Part shown: piece after piece, positions 47,689-56,155 of the stretch
Layout of the letters: every line of letters begins with the position of its first letter
Numbering within the stretch: the first letter of the stretch is position 1
Assembly: GCF_027571385.1 (NCBI RefSeq)
Contig: NZ_CP085636.1
Span: 4,406,001-4,470,000 of the forward strand
Source: Shewanella sp. MTB7
GTDB taxonomy: Bacteria > Pseudomonadota > Gammaproteobacteria > Enterobacterales > Shewanellaceae
Direction of reading: 5' to 3'
Length of the DNA stretch: 64,000 bases
Made by a program: the position numbers and the translations under genes
Notes under the pieces: model-generated
Seen by the model: only the letters and a program-made list of their open reading frames with translations
What the model was told of the DNA's origin: nothing
Database searches by the model: none

Positions 47689-48037
47689 GACGCATATCCT
47701 TCTAATCAAATTCCCCATAAGAATATGGAGATGAAGTATGAGGTATGGGACTTCTCAACAATGACTTAATGATACCAGTCATCACCCTATATCATAAGCG
47801 TGAACCGAGCCAAGATTATTAATCTTCATTCATCATCACCAATAGAAGGTAATAGTGACTTAGATTGTTCGTCTTTTATTGCTGATTTAGTTCGGGAGCT
47901 GTCAGACAGGATGTCTTAAACTCGAAAATGTACCAAGCCTACCTTATCTATAACATGTCGAGACTATGGTGAATGATCAATAAGCCCCTGTCTATTTGCA
48001 AAATAGCAGGGGCTTTTAGGTTTTAATAACAATTCAA
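47689..48037. other. Intergenic stretch between uvrB-like and hydrolase genes
   Basis: These 349 bases hold no supported gene. A terminator is present at the right end (next entry), and the left end holds the ribosome site and promoter of the UvrB-like gene. No CTG-N10-CAG site was found on reading it. Confidence 0.6.
47982..48015. terminator. Terminator of the secreted hydrolase gene
   Basis: AAGCCCCTG and CAGGGGCTT form a 9-base GC-rich stem with a 16-base loop containing a second small stem (TATTTTGCAAATA on the minus strand). It is 23 bases past the hydrolase stop. Confidence 0.75.
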
Positions 48038-50650
48038 TTATTCAATATAATAGAACGCATCGCCCGCTATGGTGGGAGTTGTCCCAGCAGGAGCTTCCCC
48101 CATCCAACAACCTGGGTAATCCGGTGTACCAATAGGACAAGGATCGCCAATATCTAGGAAGAGTCGTCCCCCTACTTGCTCAACATCACCAGGGCTGTAG
48201 CCAATAGGTACAATCAAATCACATAGTCTTGGCACAGGAAAATCGCCACCAGATAAGTCAAATACACTGTAAACAGGGCAAGGCGCTGGGATCGGACTGC
48301 CTCCATAAGGGAAGATGGTAATGATCCCAGTACCACTGCTGTATCCGCCACCTGGTGGCATTGTGGTTATCAGGCAATTGCCATTAACAAAATCATAGGA
48401 GGAAGGCGCTGGACACTCGACCTCATTTTCCAGATAGTAGTCCTGATCTTCCACGAAACCGACCTTTCCGACGGGAACATCAGCCACCTTACAGGACGCT
48501 CCAACGATTGTAGGTGAGATAAAAGTATCATCCCACCAGGCTACGCTTTGGGCACAAAGTTCTGGCTCAGGCTCGGCGCAGGGGCCAGTCCATGGAATGA
48601 TTGGCGCAGGTGTCACCCCATCACGCATGGCGACCAGTTCCGTTTCAAATACCTCCAAGTTGCCTACGGTCAAGCTAGCGTGTTGAGAGTTGCATTTTTC
48701 ATGATAAATGTCGTCAAAGTCAGCCCCCAAAGCACTTTCCGTGGGCACGAAAGCGTGACGTCCAAGCTCATAGCTCATAGTGCCGATAGCCGCGGCACTG
48801 CCGTTGTACCCACTGGCAATATCCACCGATGAGGAACGAAATCCTCCGGGCCTAACATCATCAGCCAAGGCTCCAGAAAAGATGTCGTACTGCCACTCAG
48901 TCAAGGTGAGCCCCAGTACTTTGAGCTTACCGTGGAATACCCGTCCATTGTGATCTGTATTGGCTGATAAGTAGAGTCTTTTAATACCCTCTACAGCTGA
49001 CACATGTGAAAGGTTACCCCGCAGGCCATTGTTAAAATCATCTCCGGTGCCACTGCCGTTGGCCACGCCAACGTTACGGGTTAATAAAGGTAATCCCAGA
49101 GAGTGAATTTCGGTATTGAAGCTGCTAAATAGAGCATCCGCAGCATAGATACCTGCGCCACCGTTATAGTGATGTATCAGCAACTGCCGAGCCGATGGGC
49201 TATTAACGGCTTCAACAAAATCCCCCAATGTATCACTGTCACCAGGCAGACTGTCGAGGAAAGCCAGCTCGAGCTGCAGCCCGATAGGAATATTGGCACC
49301 TTGATATTCGGTATCAAACGCCATAAACAATCTGGCATGATGCTCATCTCCATCTAGCTCTGCATGGCGCAATCCATAATTCACCACCTGCGCCCCCATA
49401 CTACCGGCGATAATTGCCACATTGGTAGTATCTGGGTCGCTGTCCATCAGCGTCGGCATTATATCCACCATAAAGGTCTTAAAAGCCAGACCATTACGCT
49501 GAATATAGTCATTACCCACGTGGTAATCTACGGTCACCACATCATAACCAAGTTCAATAAAACGGCGGATCCCCTCCCCAAACTCATTCCACAATGTAGT
49601 GGCATTGCGGTTGTTCAAAATATCAAAGCCATCAACAATCACCAATACACGTTCAAGCTGATGACAGTCGTCGGTATTGCCCGAGGCAGGATAAACTCTG
49701 GGATTGAGGCGACCATATACTCCGCCATAGTCTTGTGTTGCAACGGCTTGAGGCAGATCACAGTGAGGTAAAGGCGGCTGATAGGGCAGATCCGCAATAC
49801 CACAGGGCAGTTCAAGTTTGCCTTCAGCGGCAACCATGCCACCACTAGTATTAATGGTAATGCTGAACGGCACAGACTCCTTACCATTGAGTTCAAATGG
49901 CAGTTCAAATGGCATATCGGGTTGCACAGATATCGACTCACCGCTGCCGTCAAATTGGATAGTGGCAGATTCGAAGTGCACAGGGCGTCCCTGAACGGTT
50001 TGATTAGTCACCAGCATATCTGACGGTAAAACCAGTTTTTGGCTCTGACACATGCCATCGACATAGTCCGGCAATCCGGCACTGACAAAAGTGCTAGACT
50101 GCCAGTAGGCAGCCTGCCCGCGAAGGTGGTAGAGCTTGTCATCTTGTATGATCAACCGGCCATCCTCCAGCGCCTCAGGCTGCAGACTTTCATAGTTCAC
50201 CAGCGAAATGGCCAACGGCAGCGCCTGAAAGCGCTCATAATTCTGTTGTGCCAATCGTTTCATTTTCCCTAGAGAGGGGATCTGTTCATTATTTTTGGCA
50301 GCATAAGAAAACTCTGCATACATATCAGTAAAAGAAACGCTAACGCGCCGTCTATCATCTTTTTCAGGCCTGATATTGCCATCACTTTGTAAAATGGCCT
50401 CTCGATGTAGCAGCGCTCCCTTCTCCAACAATATCCCCGATGGCAACTTAGTGTTATCAAGTTCTGAAAACAGTCTCTTCAGATTTTCAGCGATAGTCCC
50501 TTCACTACTTAATACTCTGTCCTGCACCAGATCACCATTAACCTCATAGTTATTTGTTACCACGTTCACCTCGGTGGCAATAGCACCAAACCCATACAGT
50601 GAGCAACAGACCATATTCAGTACGGCCAATTTACGATTGATCCCTTTCAT
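48038..50650 (-). CDS. Large exported alpha/beta-hydrolase-like protein
   Basis: An 870-residue protein with a signal-like amino end (LAVLNMVCCSLYGFGAIAT). Residues about 300-620 resemble an esterase-like module I recall mainly from Bacteroidetes: VIVDGFDIL, VDYHVGNDYIQRNGLAF, the nucleophile elbow IAGSMGAQVVNYGLR (Ser417) and MAFDTEYQGANIPIGLQLEL. Its acid and His partners cannot be fixed by eye. The preceding 300 residues are unassigned, and the tail is rich in Cys, Pro and Gly (CPAPSSYDF, PPGGGYSSGTG), suggesting disulfide-linked surface repeats. An AraC-type gene follows upstream on the same strand. The substrate is unknown. Confidence 0.7.
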   Translation of the reverse strand: MKGINRKLAVLNMVCCSLYGFGAIATEVNVVTNNYEVNGDLVQDRVLSSEGTIAENLKRLFSELDNTKLPSGILLEKGALLHREAILQSDGNIRPEKDDRRRVSVSFTDMYAEFSYAAKNNEQIPSLGKMKRLAQQNYERFQALPLAISLVNYESLQPEALEDGRLIIQDDKLYHLRGQAAYWQSSTFVSAGLPDYVDGMCQSQKLVLPSDMLVTNQTVQGRPVHFESATIQFDGSGESISVQPDMPFELPFELNGKESVPFSITINTSGGMVAAEGKLELPCGIADLPYQPPLPHCDLPQAVATQDYGGVYGRLNPRVYPASGNTDDCHQLERVLVIVDGFDILNNRNATTLWNEFGEGIRRFIELGYDVVTVDYHVGNDYIQRNGLAFKTFMVDIMPTLMDSDPDTTNVAIIAGSMGAQVVNYGLRHAELDGDEHHARLFMAFDTEYQGANIPIGLQLELAFLDSLPGDSDTLGDFVEAVNSPSARQLLIHHYNGGAGIYAADALFSSFNTEIHSLGLPLLTRNVGVANGSGTGDDFNNGLRGNLSHVSAVEGIKRLYLSANTDHNGRVFHGKLKVLGLTLTEWQYDIFSGALADDVRPGGFRSSSVDIASGYNGSAAAIGTMSYELGRHAFVPTESALGADFDDIYHEKCNSQHASLTVGNLEVFETELVAMRDGVTPAPIIPWTGPCAEPEPELCAQSVAWWDDTFISPTIVGASCKVADVPVGKVGFVEDQDYYLENEVECPAPSSYDFVNGNCLITTMPPGGGYSSGTGIITIFPYGGSPIPAPCPVYSVFDLSGGDFPVPRLCDLIVPIGYSPGDVEQVGGRLFLDIGDPCPIGTPDYPGCWMGEAPAGTTPTIAGDAFYYIE

Positions 50651-50817
50651 CTTCCACCTCCCAAAATATCAATAAGTCGACAAGACCATTCAATTTCTTT
50701 TTATTGTTGATTTACACGAATGTCTCTAAACCATATCCAAAGGGGCTTTTTAAGTAATGACGTCAAATGCCAATTTTGCTGACGTCTTTGGTTAATAACA
50801 CTCACACCTCATCAATA

Positions 50818-51852
50818 TCACAGCACAGGTTCTGCACCTCTTCTAAAGGCATTTGGAGTTTCATCTGTCCAGCGTTTAAAGGCGCGCTGAAATGAACTCT
50901 GTTCAGCAAAACCAAGCAGTTGGGCAATATAGATGAGTTCAGTATTCGTATTGGTTAGATAGCGAATGGCAAGCTTTTTACGGGCATCGTCCAGCAGATT
51001 GCGATAAGTCAGGCTGTACTCCCCCAAGCGCCGCTGCAACGTGCGAACACTCATGCAAAAATACTCAGCAGTTTGCTCAATCTCCGGCAGCCCGAAAGGT
51101 AATTGATTTTGAATATATTGAGTTATCGTTTCTAACAAGCTGGCATTGATATGTTTTTCAATAATGTTGTCAGCTTTGTTAATCAAAGATTCATGGACAA
51201 TGGGGTTATGCTGATTTAACTCAAAACTAAACACTGAATTAGCCACCGCAAGGCCGTTAAACTCACAATTAAAACGAACATCACACTGAAAATAATCCAG
51301 ATAATCTTGCAGATCTCCCTGGCACTCATGTTGAAAATAAAGCCTCATTAATGGAATTTGCGAATCAGAGACTTTTCTTGCCATTGCAACCCAGCCTGTA
51401 AGTACAGCTTCAACCACATGATGACTGCACTGGTAAGCTGGGAGCCATTTCAACCAGCTAAATTCATCACCATATTCATTGATGGGCAAACCGAAATTAC
51501 CCACCAGACATTGGTATTTTTGCTGTTTCTCCAGCACGACTTGGAAGGTAGGTGCAGTATAGGAAATATAGCCGAGGATCCCCCAACGCTCAGCGTCCAT
51601 ACATTGACCAAACTCAAATCCCAAACAAGTGTTTTGCAGTTTTGAATCTGCGTACCGAATAAGCGCTTCATAAATGTCAATATCGACAACATGATCCATC
51701 GATTGTGAAGCGAGATCCCCCCTAAAGTTAAAGTCCCGGTTTAGCTTTAGTCTTTCCAACTCCAGATCTTCGGTGTTCAACCCCTTTAGTCGTAAGAAGC
51801 TGACAAAGGAGCGCACGGTATCGGTGGAGATAGTAATAAGGTCAATATCCAA
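50818..51852 (-). CDS. AraC-family transcriptional regulator
   Basis: A 344-residue regulator of the subgroup with an amino-terminal arabinose-binding-like (OruR/PhbR type) domain, seen in FGQCMDAERWGILGYISYTAPTF. The carboxyl DNA-binding domain (about 240-340) has two helix-turn-helix motifs: EQTAEYFCMSVRTLQRRLGEYSLTYR, then LTNTNTELIYIAQLLGFAEQSSFQRAFKRWTDETPNAFR. Relatives activate catabolic or lipase genes. It lies 167 bases upstream of the large exported hydrolase on the same strand, so that gene is the first candidate target. Confidence 0.9.
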   Translation of the reverse strand: MDIDLITISTDTVRSFVSFLRLKGLNTEDLELERLKLNRDFNFRGDLASQSMDHVVDIDIYEALIRYADSKLQNTCLGFEFGQCMDAERWGILGYISYTAPTFQVVLEKQQKYQCLVGNFGLPINEYGDEFSWLKWLPAYQCSHHVVEAVLTGWVAMARKVSDSQIPLMRLYFQHECQGDLQDYLDYFQCDVRFNCEFNGLAVANSVFSFELNQHNPIVHESLINKADNIIEKHINASLLETITQYIQNQLPFGLPEIEQTAEYFCMSVRTLQRRLGEYSLTYRNLLDDARKKLAIRYLTNTNTELIYIAQLLGFAEQSSFQRAFKRWTDETPNAFRRGAEPVL

Positions 51853-51984
51853 GGCAATCGCCTCCCTGTAACTCAGTAGAATGAACTGGTATATCTGAGT
51901 CTATACAAGGTAATCACAGAGGAGTCAGTGAAAAAGAGGGCAATCTAGGGAGAGATGAGGTAAATATCATCAAGCCCCACACAA

Positions 51985-52033
51985 AAGAGAGGTTAAATCG
52001 AACCAAAAATGTAATCAGCTTTCATTCGAAGGC
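51985..52033. repeat. Fragment of the composite repeat family
   Basis: AAATCGAACCAAAAATGTAA followed by TCAGCTTTCATTCGAAGGC resembles parts of the 36.5-37.5 kb repeats (AAAATG, then CTTCATTCGAAGGC). It lies at the very end of the alpha-hydroxy-acid oxidase gene. Confidence 0.55.
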
Positions 52034-53194
52034 TTACGTCTGCGATTTGAGATACAACTTATCTGAAGTGATATCCTCTATTGAGTTGCAGCCACACAAG
52101 ACCATGGTGATCTCAAATTCATCTTTGAGTAGTCTCAGCATATGTGCGACGCCTAAAGGACCTGCGGTAGCGAGTGCATACATGATAGGCCTACCGATCA
52201 GCACAGCATCGGCGCCTAGGGCGATGGCCTTGAAGATATCGCTACCTCGGCGAATGCCACTGTCAAACAAGATGCTCATCTCAGGGCCTGCAGCTTGGCG
52301 AATATTCGCAAGCACTTCAATTGTGGCAGGCACGCCATCTAGAATTCGCCCACCGTGATTGGAAACCACTATGCCATCAACAGCTAAAGATTTAGCTTTC
52401 AGGGCATCATCCACTGACAATATTCCTTTAATAATCACAGGCAGATAGGTGTGCTGTTTGATTTTCGCAATCATCTCCCAGGTCGGCGCCGAGTTAAACA
52501 AATCCGCTAATAAACCACCCGCCAATCCCTGAACACTCGATGAAGTGTTCACATACTCAGATAGATTAACGGCGCTAATCCCCTCAGGAAGTCTGAAACC
52601 CGATCGTTGCTCTCTGTTTCTTAACCCATTGATAGGTGCATCAACCGTGATCACCAACGCACTGAATCCCGCCTTTTCTGCACGTCTTATCAGGTCTAAC
52701 GTATGATTAAAATTCGGTTGAATATAGAGCTGAAACCATAAAGGTGCGCCTTCACTGTTTTGGGCCACTTGTTCAAGGGAGATACTAGATAAGGTGCTCA
52801 ATACATATCCCACATCTTGAGCGCTTGCCGCTTTTAGACTGGCTATCTCACCTAATGGATGAGCTAATTGTTGATAAGCCACAGGTCCTAATAACAATGG
52901 ATGGCACAGTGCTTGGTTTATTACTTTTGTGTGTGTATTGGGCTGCGTGTTAACGGACAGAACCTTGGTCATCAAACCTATCTTATTTAACTCACTACGA
53001 TTACGCGACAAGGTCAGCTCATCTGCAGAACCAGCATCAATATATTCCCAGCTCGAATGGGGTAAAGCTTGCTTAGCATAGCTTTGGTAGTCATCAACAC
53101 AGGCGATATCGCTTGGAATATGATTATGCACCTCATGAATCCCATCGTTTGAGTCAACTGATTGTTCTTGAGTTAGGTTTACAATATCAGACAT
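52034..53194 (-). CDS. FMN-dependent alpha-hydroxy-acid oxidase/dehydrogenase
   Basis: A 386-residue TIM-barrel flavoenzyme of the LldD/glycolate-oxidase family that oxidises L-2-hydroxy acids. FMN and catalytic residues are visible: GPVAYQQL, WFQLYIQ, VITVDAPINGLRNREQRSGF, Lys256 in VIIKGIL, the catalytic His280 and Arg283 in SNHGGRILDG, and the phosphate site FDSGIRRGSD, then LIGRP. The amino end (about 30 residues) is longer than usual. It lies 5 bases after the TPR gene stop and ends a seven-gene TonB operon, an unexpected partner; perhaps it processes a hydroxy-acid part of an imported siderophore (inference). A repeat fragment touches its 3' end. Confidence 0.92.
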   Translation of the reverse strand: MSDIVNLTQEQSVDSNDGIHEVHNHIPSDIACVDDYQSYAKQALPHSSWEYIDAGSADELTLSRNRSELNKIGLMTKVLSVNTQPNTHTKVINQALCHPLLLGPVAYQQLAHPLGEIASLKAASAQDVGYVLSTLSSISLEQVAQNSEGAPLWFQLYIQPNFNHTLDLIRRAEKAGFSALVITVDAPINGLRNREQRSGFRLPEGISAVNLSEYVNTSSSVQGLAGGLLADLFNSAPTWEMIAKIKQHTYLPVIIKGILSVDDALKAKSLAVDGIVVSNHGGRILDGVPATIEVLANIRQAAGPEMSILFDSGIRRGSDIFKAIALGADAVLIGRPIMYALATAGPLGVAHMLRLLKDEFEITMVLCGCNSIEDITSDKLYLKSQT

Positions 53195-53199
53195 AAATA

Positions 53200-54594
53200 T
53201 TATCCATTCTGGCTAACCAGACGCTCCAGTACTTTGATGTTACGCGCTAAATCACGGCGTTCAGGACTTTGTTGCAGTGCTTTATTGAGGTAAGTAATAG
53301 CTTGGGAATACAGAGCTTGATCAATCGCAAGTTGAGCATGCCCCACGAGGGCTTGTACACGTACGTCGGCGCTCACCTCGGCCCTCAAGTAATAAAGTTC
53401 TGCCCTTCCAAACTCACTTTTAGTGCGGTAATGTTCAGCCAATGCCAATAACAGCTCACCATTGTCAGGGGAGAATTTTATCGCTTGCAGATAATAGCCC
53501 AATGCTATATCACTGCTCTGCATTTGAGCGGCAATCTTGCCTTTAACACCATAAAACTGTCCCTTCTCTCTGGCGCTCATGCCTCGGGTCGACACGCGTT
53601 TTATCACTTTGTTAGCTTGTGTTAGATAACCATAATGCGCCAACCATTCAATGGATGAAGCCACTTGCTCAAAACTCACTTTTGAAGATTTTAACGCTTG
53701 GGTGAGTCGCTTAACCGATTGGTCAACACTTCCCTGTTTAAGGTGGAGTTGCGCACTCAGCAACAAGTTTTCAGCGGTGGTATCTCCTAGCCTCAAGGCC
53801 ACTTCTAAACTTGACAGTGCTTTATCCAGTTGAGCTAACTCCATGGAAATTTGACTTCTGTGTAGCCATAACGCCTTATCTTTTGGCTGCTTAACCAACA
53901 GCTCTTCAACCAGTGCTTGCGCTGGCTGAAAATGCTTCGCCTCCAGTAAAGCAAACATTAAGCCTTGCTGCCATTGGCGACTGTCAGGCTCAAGTAATAG
54001 TGCTTGCTGATAACCGTTTATCGCTGACCAAGGGGAGCTATTTTGCAAATTGATATACGCTAACTGACCAAAAAGCTGCGCATCTTGCTGACCTAACACT
54101 AGTGCGCGGCGAATATGTTGCTGCGCTTTATCGTAATTTGACTGCTTAATATAGAGGGCGGCTAAGCTGCGATGGGAACGGGCAAGACCAGGTTGCACCT
54201 TTATCGCCTGTAAGAAGGCAAACTCGGCCTGCTTCCAGCGGCTCACCGCCATGTTAACTTGCCCTATCACTTGCCATAATGCAGCGCTCTTTTTGTCACT
54301 CGAGTGAGCTTCTAACAGTGCAAGCGCCGCTTTATACTCTTTCTTATCCAAGGCTGGTCTGAGCTTTTGCGCTAATGATTGCTCAGAAGGATCAAGTCTG
54401 GCTTCCTGTTTTACCGGCAAAGGCGTATTTGATGAAATAAGCCAGATGGGTTTATCCAGCACGAGTTTGACTGTCCCTATATCCATTCCTTTATAACTTC
54501 CCGTATAAGAAGTTACCTGCGCATTGGCGTTTGCCAGACTCAAGACGGTAAATAAACAGCAAAGAGAGAGATATATTCTACATTTAACATTCAT
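53200..54594 (-). CDS. Exported TPR protein of the TonB operon
   Basis: A 464-residue protein with a signal peptide (MNVKCRIYLSLCCLFTVLSLANANAQ) and about ten tetratricopeptide-like repeats from residue 75 on (for example ALLEAHSSDKKSAALWQVIGQ, QPGLARSHRSLAALYIKQSNYDKAQQHIRRAL). Between signal and repeats is a short conserved start (GSYKGMDIGTVKLVLDKPIWL). TPR genes regularly close TonB-ExbBD operons of this type in marine Gammaproteobacteria. It is probably a periplasmic scaffold linking TonB to the receptor or outer membrane. It overlaps the TonB gene by 4 bases. Confidence 0.87.
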   Translation of the reverse strand: MNVKCRIYLSLCCLFTVLSLANANAQVTSYTGSYKGMDIGTVKLVLDKPIWLISSNTPLPVKQEARLDPSEQSLAQKLRPALDKKEYKAALALLEAHSSDKKSAALWQVIGQVNMAVSRWKQAEFAFLQAIKVQPGLARSHRSLAALYIKQSNYDKAQQHIRRALVLGQQDAQLFGQLAYINLQNSSPWSAINGYQQALLLEPDSRQWQQGLMFALLEAKHFQPAQALVEELLVKQPKDKALWLHRSQISMELAQLDKALSSLEVALRLGDTTAENLLLSAQLHLKQGSVDQSVKRLTQALKSSKVSFEQVASSIEWLAHYGYLTQANKVIKRVSTRGMSAREKGQFYGVKGKIAAQMQSSDIALGYYLQAIKFSPDNGELLLALAEHYRTKSEFGRAELYYLRAEVSADVRVQALVGHAQLAIDQALYSQAITYLNKALQQSPERRDLARNIKVLERLVSQNG

Positions 54595-55229
54595 GATTTT
54601 TTAAATTCCACAGGCCAGATAAAACGCGCTCTGACGGGTTGACCATTTTTTATTGGCGAGGAGAAACGGGATTGGCGGATCAACTTCTTGATCACGCCAT
54701 CGAGCTCAGGATAATGTGTGCCCGTGATAGCCACTAAGGTCAGTGCACCTTGTTCATCGATAAACACATCAAGTTTAACGACTAACTGTTCAATTCCTTT
54801 CCGCACTAGGCTGTTTGGGTAAACCGATTTAGCATGAGTTAGTAAAGTCGGTAAACCATCAAGCTCATCAAGACCAAACGCTTGCCAGTCGACACTAAGA
54901 TCGGTTTGCCAATCTGTTGAGGCATTGAATGTGGGGCTGGCAGGAGGCTGCTTTGCCAAGGGATCAAACTTACTGTTAAGCGTCATCTCGATGGTGGGAC
55001 CCGATCCCTCAATCGCAAGCTGCATATCCAACACCGATTCCACTTGCTCTTGCTGCTCAGCTGGTGGCGGTGGAGGGGGAAGCGAAACAAGGTGTACTTG
55101 CCTCACCTCAACGGTCCTATTATATGACTCACCAAACCATTGATTAATAAATAACAGTGACAAAACACCAGCGAGTAACAGCAAGCTAATAATGAAAGAT
55201 AACGCCCGATGCCATTTTACTTTCATCAT
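54591..55229 (-). CDS. tonB: TonB-family energy transducer
   Basis: A 212-residue TonB with one amino-terminal membrane helix (ALSFIISLLLLAGVLSLLFI), a short proline stretch (SLPPPPPPAEQQEQ) rather than the long Pro-Lys spacer of E. coli TonB, and a carboxyl TonB domain (VRKGIEQLVVKLDVFIDEQGALTLVAITG, then LIRQSRFSSPIKNGQPVRARFIWPVEF). It transmits proton-motive energy from ExbBD to the outer-membrane receptor. Four-base overlaps with exbD upstream and the TPR gene downstream show tight translational coupling. The helix lacks a clear His, which sets it apart from the E. coli type. Confidence 0.9.
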   Translation of the reverse strand: MMKVKWHRALSFIISLLLLAGVLSLLFINQWFGESYNRTVEVRQVHLVSLPPPPPPAEQQEQVESVLDMQLAIEGSGPTIEMTLNSKFDPLAKQPPASPTFNASTDWQTDLSVDWQAFGLDELDGLPTLLTHAKSVYPNSLVRKGIEQLVVKLDVFIDEQGALTLVAITGTHYPELDGVIKKLIRQSRFSSPIKNGQPVRARFIWPVEFKKS

Positions 55230-55627
55230 CGAATGGTGGCGATATTGACTGTCGCCGCCCCCGCCAGTTTGCTCTCATCCAATACTTGCACCAACAACTC
55301 TGTCGGCACTTGTTTATCAGCTTGTATCACCACAGGTTGTTGACGTTGTACCAGTAATTGACCCACGGTATTTCTCACCCCTGCAACCCCTATATTGTTG
55401 CCGTCATACATCACCTCGCCGGCATTCGTTATTGCTAGCATAATCACATTTCGCGCTAGTTTCTGAGTCGATATGGCTTGTGGTTTATCCACTTCAACCC
55501 CCGTCTCTTTGACAAAGACCGTGGTGACGATAAAGAAAATCAACAGGATAAAAACCACATCCAGCAGCGGTGAAAGATCAATGTGCTGTTGCTGCTGTTC
55601 AAGGCGCTGTTGCAGGCTGGATCGCAT
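55226..55627 (-). CDS. exbD: ExbD biopolymer transport protein
   Basis: A 133-residue ExbD/TolR protein with the single transmembrane helix IDLSPLLDVVFILLIFFIVTTVF, whose Asp is the proton-path residue, followed by the periplasmic domain (VIMLAITNAGEVMYDGNNIG, VVIQADKQVPTELLVQVLDESKLAGA). The length is usual. It overlaps exbB by 29 bases and tonB by 4. Confidence 0.93.
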   Translation of the reverse strand: MRSSLQQRLEQQQQHIDLSPLLDVVFILLIFFIVTTVFVKETGVEVDKPQAISTQKLARNVIMLAITNAGEVMYDGNNIGVAGVRNTVGQLLVQRQQPVVIQADKQVPTELLVQVLDESKLAGAATVNIATIR

Positions 55628-56000
55628 TCGCTAGCTCCTCTCTTGTCGATAGGTTCTTCATGTAGCTCAATAACATCCAAGCAGGCACTGCAATGACTAA
55701 ACCAAGTTGAGTGGTCCACAGTGCGCTGCTAATACCTTCACTCAGGGCACTGGTTGCCGTCAATCCACCGCCATTGGCAAGTGCCGTAAAGGCGTCAAGT
55801 AACCCCATGATGGTGCCCAGTAGTCCCAGTAAAGGCAGCGCTGAAATCAACCTTTCTAAGGTGTCACTCCAGGCTTGAACCGTCTCGTTTCCATGTCCCG
55901 TCTTCAAACGAACAATGAAATAAGTGAGTTTTTGATAAACAAATAACCCTAAGGCGAGAATGGTCCAAACTATCACGCTATCGAACATCTGTGTTTCCAT
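55599..56000 (-). CDS. exbB: ExbB-type proton channel protein (short)
   Basis: I start at the ATG at 55998-56000 (METQMFDSVIVWTILALGLF). A longer in-frame ATG at 56054 reads through a repeat unit. The 133-residue protein is the short ExbB of accessory TonB systems, with three helices (IVWTILALGLFVYQKL; LISALPLLGLLGTIMGLLDAF; ALWTTQLGLVIAVPAWMLL) and the conserved LPLLGLLGT and TTQLGL segments that line the channel. It is preceded by a 76-base tandem repeat that copies its start region. It works with ExbD and TonB and perhaps with the large MotA/TolQ/ExbB protein upstream. Confidence 0.9.
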   Translation of the reverse strand: METQMFDSVIVWTILALGLFVYQKLTYFIVRLKTGHGNETVQAWSDTLERLISALPLLGLLGTIMGLLDAFTALANGGGLTATSALSEGISSALWTTQLGLVIAVPAWMLLSYMKNLSTREELANAIQPATAP

Positions 56001-56155
56001 TACATTAGTCTCCGGATGTAGTTGACTTAGGTGAATCGTCCAGACAATCGCCAATATTAAACATCTGTGTTTCCATTACATTAGTCTCCGGATGTAGTTG
56101 ACTTAGGTGAATCGCCCAGACAATCACCAATATTAAACATCTGTGTTTCCATTAC
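55984..56155. repeat. 76-base tandem repeat over the exbB start, 2.3 copies
   Basis: AACATCTGTGTTTCCATTAC recurs at 55984, 56060 and 56136, each 76 bases apart. The two full units differ at only a few bases. On the minus strand each unit carries ATGGAAACACAGATGTT, identical to the first codons of exbB, and a degenerate copy of the tail of the upstream gene (HLSQLHPETN against HLSQLQPTGT). Two 23-codon mini-ORFs (56152-56081 and 56076-56005) result, each ending 4 bases before the next ATG. Confidence 0.93.

Noticed and set aside
49364..49771. 135-codon plus-strand frame opposite the large exported hydrolase
   Set aside because: It is antisense to a gene with clear signal peptide and hydrolase motifs, and no start signals or family pattern support it.
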